Position numbers and translations under genes: made by a program. The notes under the pieces were generated by a model. It was not told where the DNA came from and made no database searches. It was given only the letters and a program-made list of their open reading frames with translations. A stretch of DNA of 64,000 nt from Butyriboletus loyo (lineage: Eukaryota > Basidiomycota > Agaricomycetes > Boletales > Boletaceae). The stretch is taken from NCBI GenBank assembly GCA_038093515.1, contig JBBPSI010000099.1, positions 26,632 through 90,631 of the forward strand, given 5' to 3'. Positions 1 to 10,548 of the stretch are shown here, piece after piece; position 1 is the first letter of the stretch; each line of letters starts with the position of its first letter.

Positions 1-1471
1 GACCTGCTCGACGACAACACGTGGCAATTGAGAAAAAAGAATGTCACCAAAGACCTCCTCCACCAACCGCTTCCCCTGCAGAAGTTGACCCGATCTTAGA
101 GCGCCAAGACTCTCACAGAGCTCGGCATCCCCGTCTGCTGGAATCTTGTAGAGTTGCATGCGATCAGGGGATAGATTATCAAAGGTTTTGCTGCATGTCG
201 CCTTGATCAAAATTTTGAGATCATCAACCCTGGCTTTCGCTGATATTCGGACTGTAACCGAGTTTCTAGGATCTGCCCCACGAATCCAATATTGCAAAGT
301 CAAGTGGTCTGGATTGCAAAGAATGTTCGCCATTGAAGTCAAGTTCGAATCGCAAGTGCCACATACCAATGATGAGATGGAGGTGGTTGGGAGGAAGTGA
401 CATGAAAACAACTGACAGCTGCTGTGAAGGCCCCAAAGGCCTCCCCAGCATGGAGATGGTGTGAGCGTCAAGCACTCCTTGAAGGGTGTTATCTTCGCCA
501 CATGGAAAACAAACTTTGTAAAGGGCGAGTTCATCCGCGTCTACATCGCGAAATGCCACTGGTTTCTCGTTTTTTATGGCTTTTTTGAGGGCTCCGACGG
601 TCTTGGTGCTCGAAATTTCGACAGAAAAGCCGCGACTGGTTATGTCACCGCGCACCCAGCAATAAATGGTCATGTCTGGGAGAACGACAGCGGGTTCAAC
701 TGAACGTGAATCTGAGAAGCAAAGTTCGCCATCAGAAGGATAACAGAATATGATGATCAACGCATACAAGGAATGGGCGCATGAACGATGATGAGGCCAT
801 CGGACAGGTTCAGGTTGGATAATTTGCATCGCGAGTCGAGGTGTTGTTTGCCTTCGAACGTCCACTTCTCGAGCGTGGCTTCAAAGTGTTCATCATCGGG
901 CATGGGGATGGAGTAGAGAGCGAGCTCGTCTGCGTCTACATCGCGAAATGCCACAGATTTCTTATTCTTGATGGCTTCTTTGAGGGCTTCGACGGTCTTG
1001 GTGCTCGAAATTTCGACGGAAAAGTTGCCAGTGGTCGTGTCACCGCGCACCCAGCAATTAATGGTCATGTCTGGAAGAACGACAGTGGGTTCAACTGGAC
1101 GTGAATCTGAGAAGTAAAGCTCGCCTCAGAAGGATAACAGAATACGATGATCAACGCGTACAAGGAATGGGCGCATGAACGATGATGAGGCCATCGGACA
1201 GGTTCAGGTTGGATAATTTGCCTCGCGGGTTGAGGCGTTGTTTGCCTTCGAACGTCCACTTCTCGAGCGTGGCTTCAAAGTCTTCATCATCGGGCATGGG
1301 GATGGAGTAGAGAGAGAGCTGATCTGCGTCTACATCGCGAAATGCCACTGGTTTCTTATTCTTGATGGCTTCTTTGAGGTCTCCGACGGTCTCTGTCCTT
1401 GATATCTTGACAGGAAAAACAACGTCAAAGTCTTCACCGTAGATCCAACACTGGAGCGCAAGTGTATCCAT
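1..1471 (-). CDS. Multi-head Crinkler (CRN)-type protein, 3' end beyond window
   Basis: Four consecutive exons (1162-1471, 768-1106, 367-711, 1-308) splice in frame to at least 434 residues and run off the left edge. Each exon encodes one ubiquitin-like CRN head of the kind seen at the N-terminus of Crinkler effectors (pattern CWxxGxD, then FxVxI, LKxAIK, FxDVDADxLxLY). Heads 2-4 (exons 367-711, 768-1106, 1162-1471) are close copies; the head nearest the edge is diverged (YWIRGAD, LKILIKA). All introns (1107-1161, 712-767, 309-366; 55-58 nt) are GT-AG and phase 1, so each internal exon is a symmetric cassette. The start is the ATG at 1471, just before the first head. Known CRNs carry a single head followed by a C-terminal effector domain; here any C-terminal domain lies outside the window. 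No signal peptide is visible. Cellular role unknown. An alternative is a tandem array of separate single-head genes, but the splice phases favour one gene. Confidence 0.75.
380..1471 (-). repeat. Tandem exon repeat, unit about 394 bp
   Basis: The stretch around 771-830 recurs almost unchanged at 1165-1224, an offset of 394 bp, and the linker/intron region around 661-720 recurs around 1057-1116. Similarity covers introns as well as exons, so whole genomic cassettes were duplicated. The third copy, toward 380-660, is more diverged downstream of the DVDADELALY motif. Confidence 0.8.
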
Positions 1472-2632
<1,161 letters not shown>

Positions 2633-2877
2633 AATGCATTGTCTTTAATTTTCTGCAAACGATGGGATCCGTGTTTACCATGCCCCCCTCTCCCTTCCCT
2701 GCTCCTTTGCTCCTTCCACCTTTGTCGCATCCATCGATTTTACCATCGAAATTCGTGCAAGACCGTTACTATTCAAATCAGGTGTGGGCCAAGTTGTCAG
2801 GTTTCCCACCACGTGAGATTTCCCGATGCGTACGCTCGCTGGAGTGGCTTCTTTGGGTTGGCAAGTTGCACATCTCT

Positions 2878-3165
2878 TTCAGTCGTGCTGCCTCTCTTGT
2901 TGGACAGGACGACGACCCCACAGGTCACTTACAGAAGGTTCTTGCCCAAATCGGTTCCTTCTGCCTGGTGTTCATTGAGATTTTCGTCATTGCTCGCGCT
3001 CTACGCCAGCGGCTTCAGGTACAACTACTGTCGCGGTCTCAACAACATCCTTGTTCTCTTGATTGGTGGTATCCCCATTGCCATGCCCACTGTCTTATCC
3101 GTCACTATCGCTGTTGGTGCTCAACAGCTCGCCAAGCACAAAGCTATTGTCACCCGTATCAGCGG
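2878..3165 (+). pseudogene. Plasma-membrane H+-ATPase fragment (PMA1-like)
   Basis: A first frame reads [31 protein letters not shown]; near 2990-3000 the reading shifts by one frame and continues as [39 protein letters not shown] and [10 protein letters not shown]. This is the segment of fungal P-type proton pumps just upstream of the phosphorylation site. Both ends are abrupt: homology stops before the DKTGTLT motif. A frameshift and loss of most of the roughly 900-residue protein make this a relic. It lies in the same orientation as the ubiquitin and SKN7 pieces. Confidence 0.85.
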
Positions 3166-3302
3166 TTTCTGGCCCCTGGTTCCCCACAGTCCCAGCTGCA
3201 CCTTTCTCAGCCTCGACCCCAACGAATCTCCCCTGCTGCCCACGCTGCAACCCAGCTCTCAGCCACCATCCCCGTCGTCGTCCTTGGGTACGGGTTGAAG
3301 CT

Positions 3303-3818
3303 ACGCGTGCGTCGGTCGATGTTTGTCCCTGGGTGGGTGGTACCGCCGCGCATGTTGCTCGTAGACGACGATGCAGTGAGCCGACGATTGAGCAGCAATT
3401 TTTTGCAGGTGTTTGAGTGTGCGATCGATGTGGCTGTGGATGGGGTCGGCGCGGTCACCAAGATGAATTTGGAAAAGTATGACTTGGTGTCGATGGTGCG
3501 TGTTCATATGCGCTCTCTCGTCTGTTGTCGATACTGATGCGTCGGCCATAGGACATTGTGATGCCGAAGACGGACGGAATATCGGCCACATCATTGTTAA
3601 GACAGTTTGATCATATGACACCCATCATCTCGATGAGGAGCAATTCGAAACCGAGCGAGATCATCACCTTAGGCACCAGTTTTGGGATGCTCCCACGGCC
3701 TTTAGGGGGGTTGCTTGTAGAGACTTTGACCAAAAAGGGGTTAGCATCCCGGATGGATTCCACCTATTTCCCAGAGCGGAATATGCTGATTTCTAAGGAG
3801 GCCGCGGCAACACCATAG
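3303..3818 (+). pseudogene. SKN7-type response regulator receiver fragment
   Basis: The frame starting near 3303 reads VPGWVVPPRMLLVDDDAV, SRRLSSNFLQVFE, DVAVDGVGAVTKMNLEKYDL, then after a GT-AG intron (about 3496-3551) DIVMPKTDG, LLRQFDHMTPIISM and SNSKPSEI. This is the receiver domain of Skn7/Prr1-like fungal regulators, with the phosphoacceptor Asp of MDIVMP present. The last helix is broken: the expected LPKPFTKEGL region is scrambled by an insertion (LPRPLGGLLVETLTKKGL). The HSF-type DNA-binding domain is absent. A truncated, probably nonfunctional copy. Confidence 0.8.
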
Positions 3819-3832
3819 CGCAGTTTGCAATG

Positions 3833-3860
3833 ATTGCGAAGCGCAATTTTACTATCTAGT
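3833..3860 (+). mobile_element. Helitron-like 3' terminus (hairpin plus CTAG)
   Basis: A perfect 6-bp stem, ATTGCG / CGCAAT (3833-3838 and 3842-3847) with a 3-nt loop, is followed 8 nt later by CTAG (3856-3859) and then T. Helitrons typically end in a short hairpin about 10 nt before CTRR and insert before T. Directly upstream lie three captured-looking gene fragments in one orientation, as expected for a fragment-carrying Helitron. No RepHel transposase is seen, so it would be non-autonomous. The 5' TC end was not located, and such a short motif can arise by chance. Confidence 0.4.
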
Positions 3861-4029
3861 CAGCATCCCTCCAGCATCTCCGACCCTTACATGCAGTCTG
3901 ACAGCAGACCTGAGAGGCTCGTCAAACTATCATGCACTGCTCTTGTTTTTACATTCCACTCATATATGTTTATTTTGTAGACAATTAGATTACAAATGTA
4001 ATAAAATAAATCTGAACTATGTGCGCGTT

Positions 4030-4960
4030 CGCGCGTACACAGAATGGATGGGGTACGGTTGCGTGGATGGCCAGGGTGCGCTTGCATGTACACGGAATGG
4101 GTAGGGGTGGCGCGTTGTACGCAAAGCGGGTGTGGGCGTGTTCACACGTACACGGGATGGATGGGGGTGGTGCGTTGGGCGCGAAACGAGGGGCTTACGG
4201 GTGGGGAAACATTTGCGCGGATGGCCAGGGTGTGTTTGCGTTGACACGGAATGGGTGGGGGTGGCGCGTTGGGTGGAAAACGGGGGTGGGTGGCACACGT
4301 TGGGCATAAAGTGGGCGGCTTGAGGGTGGGGGCACGTTCGTGCATACACGGAATGGATGGGGGTGGCGTGTTGGGCGCATTTGAGTGGCGATGGCCAGGG
4401 CGAGGGAGTGATCGATCACTAGCGACGGTGGGCGCTTGCTCATGGGTGAGGGTGACGGCGTACTGTGCTGTCTGGGTATGCATACGCGCTCGCATGAGCC
4501 TCAGGCCGTGAGGGGGACGATTGGGGAACAACGTACCTTTCACTTTTTAACGGGTGGGGGCACGCTGGGGTGCCTGGGTGGGGACGAGGTTGGGGGTGGG
4601 TTGGCGAGCAGCCCAGGTGGTCACAGTGGTGGAGGTGAGGGCACGAGCAGCAGTGTGAGGAGCGCATGGGTGGGGTTGGCGGTGGGGTTGCATGCCGTGG
4701 GTGTCGGTGTTGGAGGCGGTGACGAGGGCACAAGTGAAACGAACGCGCTCGCGTTTGTTTCGCTCATACCCTCGTTACGCGTTTGGCTGGGTGAGGATGA
4801 GGGTTGGGGTTCTGGGGCCACGTTGGCGTCATTTTCATGATGTGAGTGACGCGGATGCAGAGGTGGTGGGGGTTGCACGATGCGTTGGCCAGTGGTGGTG
4901 GATTGTGGCGAGCGTGTGCTTACCTGATCGGTTTCAGTCGCGTGCCAACTTGAAGCCGCG
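4030..4960 (+). repeat. G-rich degenerate minisatellite
   Basis: Imperfect units of roughly 60-100 bp share a core like ACACGGAATGGATGGGGGTG followed by GCGTTGGGCG, seen near 4039, 4096, 4155, 4244 and 4346; later units are more diverged and G/T-rich up to about 4960. The plus strand is strongly G-biased with many GGGG and GGGTGGG runs, so quadruplex formation is possible. Open frames across it on both strands are compositional artefacts. Confidence 0.8.
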
Positions 4961-5047
4961 GCCTTGAGCGCTGCACATCACTAGTCCATAAAACCAAGCT
5001 GCAATGTCTTTCATGACAATGTAAAAACTTATAGTGACAAAAACGGT

Positions 5048-5562
5048 CTACTGCGACTCCGAAGTACCACCTGACGGTATAGGCATATGCTCCCCAAGAC
5101 GAGCAGCGGCACCCTCCGTAACATCGTCACTTCCCTCGTGCTGTGAGTCACGCATAGAATGATGCATACCATGCAAAGGGCCGGTGTTTTGGTTAGGGGG
5201 ATGGAACTGAGGATTTGGAGGGCCATGGTAGTAGTATACTGGCATGTTGTATAATGGCAGGCCTCTGTTGTATGCCCTTCAGGCAAATGACCCCAGTATG
5301 CATATGGATTCATCATGTTAGGTCTGCAGATACCCATACTGGGGTACCCATGAAGTCGAGGATCAGGGCCACGAGGGTACCAATGAGGTCCCTCTTGTGA
5401 AGGAGCTGAGGTGCTGTTACCTTGTAGATCAGTGGGGGATACAGGACAATCCTGGAAGCCTTGAGGTGCATTCTGGAACTGAGGTGCATGTGGCTCATGG
5501 TCATAATACATAGGTTTGTGCCTATCGATTGTTCGATGACCAAAACAGATCTGATGAGTCAT
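5048..5562 (-). pseudogene. Hypothetical His/Pro/Tyr-rich fragment, frameshifted
   Basis: From an ATG at 5562 the minus strand encodes a low-complexity His/Pro/Gln-rich segment (PMYYDHEPHAPQFQNAPQG, then WYPRGPDP, PYAYWGHLPEG). Near 5240 the same composition continues in the other frame (MPVYYYHGPPNPQFHPPNQN) to a stop at 5048, suggesting one frameshift in a once continuous tail. No domain is recognised. It sits in AT-rich repeat-bearing DNA and may be the end of a lost gene or element protein. Confidence 0.35.
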
Positions 5563-5569
5563 ATGATGA

Positions 5570-6734
5570 AACAGGTGTGAGGCTACTGATGCGCCCCACT
5601 GTTATCTGTTTTTGCAGACTTTCAGCCCTTTCAAACCTCATATCCAACAAAAAATCCTTCGGATTTTTTGTTTCCTCCTAACCTAACTCCTCCTAAGCAG
5701 GGTAGTGCTCCTACCCATTTAAGACCCTCCAGACATGATGGTAACATTTGCTAAGCCCAGGAAAATCAGTTGGGCCTGCAGTGCAACATTCTTCTCCTCC
5801 TCCAATATCCAAAAGGGTATACTGTGCCAGGGGACCTCTCCAGAACCATTCCAGCATTTTTCCCAGGGGCTATTGAACCCTCTGAATCCATTCATGACAC
5901 TTAGAAGTTCCTAAGAACTCGCCTTTATGGCCGTTCTCAACCTGTACAAAATACAGCCTTGTTTCATTTTTATCTCCACATCCCAACCGCCAATCTTGAT
6001 GGGTAGGGGCTCAAAATGTTCCTACAGATGTCCTCTATCACATATGAGCATCATTCAGGCATTTGGAAACATCACATTTTGTAACTTAATGCCAGGATGA
6101 CCGAATAAATAAATAAATGTTTATCAATGAAGAAACAACAACAAAATCAAGAAAATGCGCAACAAGTGAGACTGGAAAGTTGTGTGTTTTGTATGTTTTG
6201 AGCTCACAGAGTGGTGGTATGAGGTGAGAACAAGAAACCGCACAACTTTCACAAAGGACAAGTTGTGTGATTTGCATGAAATAAATAAATAATATTAATA
6301 TGTATGTAATTCAATTTTATGATAATAGTATTGTTGCGCGCAACTTGTTCAACAGACAAGTTGCATGATTGATCTGATACACCATACAGCACAACTTGTT
6401 CAATGCACATGTTGCGTGATATGCTATAGATAGCATCCCCAAACCCTCATTGTACCCTAACCTAATTACAAAAATGGAGGTATAATGTTCCTACAGATGT
6501 CCTCTATCACATATGAGCATCATTCAGGCATTTGGAAACATCACATTTTGTAACTTAATGCCAGGATGACCAAATAAATAAATAAATGCACAATATGGTG
6601 TATGACCCAAACCAGCCTACCAAAAACTATATAGAATGGAAGTCCATTTATTCCTCGAGAATAAACATAAACATCAATAGTACCTTTGGTATTGGACAAC
6701 AGATCACCCGTCATCATATTTACGGACAACATTT
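5570..6734. other. AT-rich intergenic stretch with repeats
   Basis: No gene is supported. The stretch is AT-rich with runs of AAATAAATAAAT, several copies of a CAACTTGTTCAA / ACAAGTTG motif in both orientations around 6230-6410, and the 104-bp direct repeat listed separately. Confidence 0.6.
6016..6588 (+). repeat. 104-bp direct repeat pair (6016-6119, 6485-6588)
   Basis: Two copies 469 bp apart (start to start) appear identical except for one base (g at 6102 versus a at 6571), both ending in the AAATAAATAAATG run. Near identity implies recent duplication. The internal 365 bp carries inverted CAACTTG motifs. This could be a small non-autonomous element with terminal direct repeats, or a local duplication; no target-site duplication was identified. 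Confidence 0.85.
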
Positions 6735-9446
6735 CTATAACAAGAACAGCCCGACAACGGACACAAAGACAGCCACAACCATGGCTCCCACCGAGGAGGA
6801 TAGTTTCAACCCTGCAGCACCGCTCGAGCTACTAGTCACGGTAGTGACAAGTGCGGGGCACTGAGGAGCGACAAGTACTTGGCCATACGTGGCTGCAGTC
6901 CACAGCAGGACACCGTTCGTCCAGCCGAAACCCGCCTGAACGGTGTATTCACCGCCGTAGCCCGAGGAATCAACATTCAAATTGGAGAACTTTTCGTACA
7001 TCTTGAATCGGACGAAATGTTAGAGTTCAACAGATGCAACACGGGACGGACGACGTACATTGCCAGTGTTGTTGATACTGTTAGTGAGGTTGAGTTGCGA
7101 AGCAGGAAGTTGGGGCAACATGCCCGGGATAGATCCTCCTGTAGCGTGCCTACGGACGACATGACAAATTGAAGAAGCGAGGAATACGAATATACTCACC
7201 AGCTACACAAAACGCTCGTGAAGTACCTATTTGCCATCTCTCGCCTGAGGGTAGCTGCCCAGCCTTCGCCAGCTGTGACATTTCCACCGTTCACGACGGT
7301 CCCGTTCAACCGGTTGACATCGGCACCGGGCCCTGTTGCTGTGACGTTTACACTCGTCTGGTCATGGTACGATTGCCCAGGGAGCTGTGCCTCTGTGAAA
7401 TTGAGCTGACCGGAAGGAATAAGGTCGTATGTCGATTGTCCTGAGCCAGGTGTGGGGAGAGCGTTTGTTGTAAGGTTGGAGGGCAACGCCCCGAGAGCGG
7501 ACATGATGATGTACTGGTGAGGAGGCCAAGCATTCGGTGCATCCCTGAGGGAACATGTCAGCAATGACCTCAAGAATATCAATAACAACGATCGCTTACC
7601 ATTGCAACCCCGTCCAGTCCACGAAGGTAACAGGGAAAGTACCATTGTACTTGTTCATGACCATGTTCACAGAGGCGAAGTAACCGAACGCGTTCTCCTG
7701 AGAAGCGAGGATCTCGTCGGGAATGATGCCGTTCCACACTGGGTAGAACGTCGCGGCCGTGAAAATGGAGTTGCGTGAATTCGAAGTAAGGTTGAAGTCG
7801 TAGAACGCGAGCTTCGAAGAGTCCCACATGAGGTCCAAGATCCCAGAACGGATCCCAGTGGCGATTTGAAGGTGGTTGGCAGCAGCCGTAGCATTCGAGC
7901 TTTCATAAAGGCCGGATAGAAGAATATGAGCCTTGTCTGGGTCAAGTCAGCTGTTTATCATGAAGACGGCCGTCACGATACTCACAAAGTATACTGTTCA
8001 GACAAATGGGAATGTTGTTCTTGACGTTCAGCGTACGGAGACCGGGATTGCCAAGTTGCGGGACACCCTCGAACCGGGAGCTGTAGTCCCAGCCGGTCTC
8101 AGCTCCGGCGGCGAGCTCGCTATATAGATCGGCAGCTTGGGAGTCAGTGAGAGGCGTTGATAATGTGGGGTCATGGACGGTCAGGTAATCCTCGATGTAC
8201 GACTCTGGGCGTGGTGCGCTGTTATTAACCGCATAGTGAGCCATCGAATAAGTTTGGCCGGTGTATGGGCTCGTCACTTGGATTGTCCGGTTATTGGACC
8301 ACCACGCAAGTTCCGCCTCGAGTATCATATTAGCAGAGCAAGAACAACAGAACAAAACCCATACCTCAGCGCTAGGAAGCCCACGCTCGAGAATCGAAGT
8401 ATCACCCGTAGTGGTAACGTAGTCTGAGAGCATCTTGGCGCACGTCAGATTCGATCCGGAATAATTGAACGTTCGGAACTTACGTGGACGAACAACGGGG
8501 GCTGGGAACGGTCCAAGTCTACAAACGTAAACCTACGCAACCGGTAGAACACGAAAGGGAAGACGTACAATAAGTACGACCTCCGTTGGGTATGAATCCG
8601 AAATTTTGTATCTCGTCCATAAAATTCTGCAATGTTCCGTTGACGGTATCATTAAGTTGCGATTTCAGCAGGCCCTGAATAATCCAGTAGCTGTCCCAAT
8701 AATCTATGTGCAACACGTCAGCGCCGGATCAAATAAGCATCGAGAAATCCCACACATTGTTCTCGGAAGCGTCCGCCAGGTATGACGAAGCTGTGATTCA
8801 GCGGGATGAAGGTGCTCTCACAGGCTCCGCCGGGGTATATGCTACAGAGAGCGGATTGATTGACTGTTCTAGCGAGTTGAGTCCAGTATCCGTTAACGAT
8901 TTGCGCAAACGCTTGGAGCAAAGGGTCGGTGACATTGCTCAGGAATGGCGGATTAGCACTGAACCCGGGTAACGTAGCACCCTGGAGTTCGAGACCCTCT
9001 CCAAGAAAGTCATTGTCCATAAAGTTTACGATATCGCCTTCGGTCACGGTCGAGAGATTGAACACAGCAAAGTCCGTGAGGACTTGCTGAGACGATTTGC
9101 TTGTCGGCTTGTCGACGATCGTCTTTGCATCGGTATACACCTGTGCGAGATTCACGGTTTGCAGTAACTACACCGTTATGAATGGTAATCAGTCATGATT
9201 CTTGACGGGAAACCATGACGGACTTACGGCGCCCGGACAAAAAATTTGGCCGATGCACCATAGCTGGGCGGGGGGCAACGCAGCTTGCGAAGGCACCAAG
9301 GAACTGAGAGGGACCGTAGGGCTAGCGACTGAGGTCGAGACGGTTACAGTGGGTACCCCTGTCGTCGCCGGAGTGGTCGCTGCCTGTACAGCGTACGCAT
9401 GAAGGGCCAACCCGACGAGGATGGCTGGCTTCAGGGATAGAAACAT
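6735..9446 (-). CDS. GH37 trehalase, secreted and membrane anchored
   Basis: Hydrolyses trehalose to two glucose. The model joins ten exons (9228-9446, 8756-9167, 8569-8703, 8484-8518, 8365-8433, 7986-8316, 7600-7936, 7200-7544, 7059-7149, 6735-7001), all GT-AG and frame-closed, giving 746 residues. It starts with a signal peptide (MFLSLKPAILVGLALHAYA), followed by a Thr/Ser/Pro-rich spacer. Trehalase signature 1, PGGRFREQYYWDSYW, spans the second intron (residues about 203-217); NGGRTYYLDRSQPPLF follows; signature 2, QWDAPNAWPP, is at about 512-521. The C-terminus is Ser/Thr-rich then hydrophobic (VGAMVVAVFVSVVGLFLL), fitting a GPI signal or terminal anchor. Many N-glycosylation sequons support an extracytoplasmic, acid-type enzyme rather than the cytosolic, phosphorylation-regulated neutral type. 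Confidence 0.93.
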
Positions 9447-9552
9447 CTAAGCTGGAACTCTTCGAAGGGGCACCTGGAGGTTGTCCGTGCAGAAACCAGC
9501 GCCGTCGCGAAATACCTGTCGAGCAGGTAGGACAAGCTCTCACGACCGCATT

Positions 9553-10450
9553 TTATAATCCGACGTTTGAACGCAGTCCGAGGTTCACCGAGGCCTGCTG
9601 ACCAGCAGGAGTGATGGTGATACCCGCCACCGTGTCTCCGCAACTCCCGACTTCCAAGTTTAGTTTGTTACGTGTTTCAGTCTGGTAGTTCAACTGCGCT
9701 TCCCGGACAGAGACAGGGTCATCCTTCATACGTACACTTCGGATTTGGAGTATGCTGTACAATAGCAACAGTCAGCACATCCCAGAACGTTACTACAGAC
9801 TCCCAATGTAATGACGCAGTGTACGAAACCAACAACTCGGGCCGTGATGACCCGACCCTTTCTAACACGCGCAGTACAGAGTCGGCCGAGGCGGAGTGAA
9901 AGGTGCGCCGATTGGTCACCCCTTGCTATGACAATTCTACCAGTCCTAACGCCACAACAAGCAAGACAGATGTATTCAAGTTATGACACGAGTGCCAACC
10001 CGGCTCAGATGAGATTGGTTGTATTGGTTTTGCGTTGTGGACAATAAACCCATACCAAACTCACCTGGCTGATGACCAGATCCAGTGCGTCATCTGTCCA
10101 ACCGGTTCATCACTGGGGAAGCGCTAGGCGACTTGGAGATACCTCTCGTTGAGTTGCTGAAACCGACGAAGAACATCGTCCCGGCACGATGCGCAGATCA
10201 ATGTGCCAAGGTCAATAAGCTCGAAGTAGGTGAAGGTATGATACTCATCATTGCAACCGGTTCCCATGAATGTGCAACAGACCCCGGCTTGCATGCGAGA
10301 AAATATCATTCGTGTAGGAGATGCAAGGGTGTACTTACGAATGGTATGCCCTATGCTCACGTCTTCTCTTTGAACTGGAAGTGCACCAGGAAAACACCCA
10401 AACAGCTACCCGCCCCCGAACTCATACATCTCAGCCATGCATCATGTTAA
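9553..10450 (-). other. Possible small hypothetical gene, structure unresolved
   Basis: The minus strand has coding-looking segments: VREAQLNYQTETRNKL then GSCGDTVAGITITPAGQQAS ending at 9553, and upstream a Cys-containing stretch (GVCCTFMGTGCNDEYH) near 10270-10330. They could be exons of a secreted Cys-containing protein, but no consistent join was found. Function not recognised. Confidence 0.25.
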
Positions 10451-10548
10451 TGCTACAACGCACCTGCCCCCTTTGTCACGAGCAAAGCAAAGGTATCGAT
10501 GCGTGGAATCCAATACGTTCAATTTGTCCAACCCTTCCTAGTACTCTC

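Noticed and set aside
331..333. ATG at 333 as the start of a separate single-head CRN gene
   Set aside because: It falls inside the 309-366 intron, whose donor and acceptor join the preceding head in frame; a separate start is possible but less likely.
4019..4967. Several 60-130 codon frames in the G-rich region
   Set aside because: Their Gly/Val/Trp or His/Pro composition follows the minisatellite unit; no domain and no splice signals.
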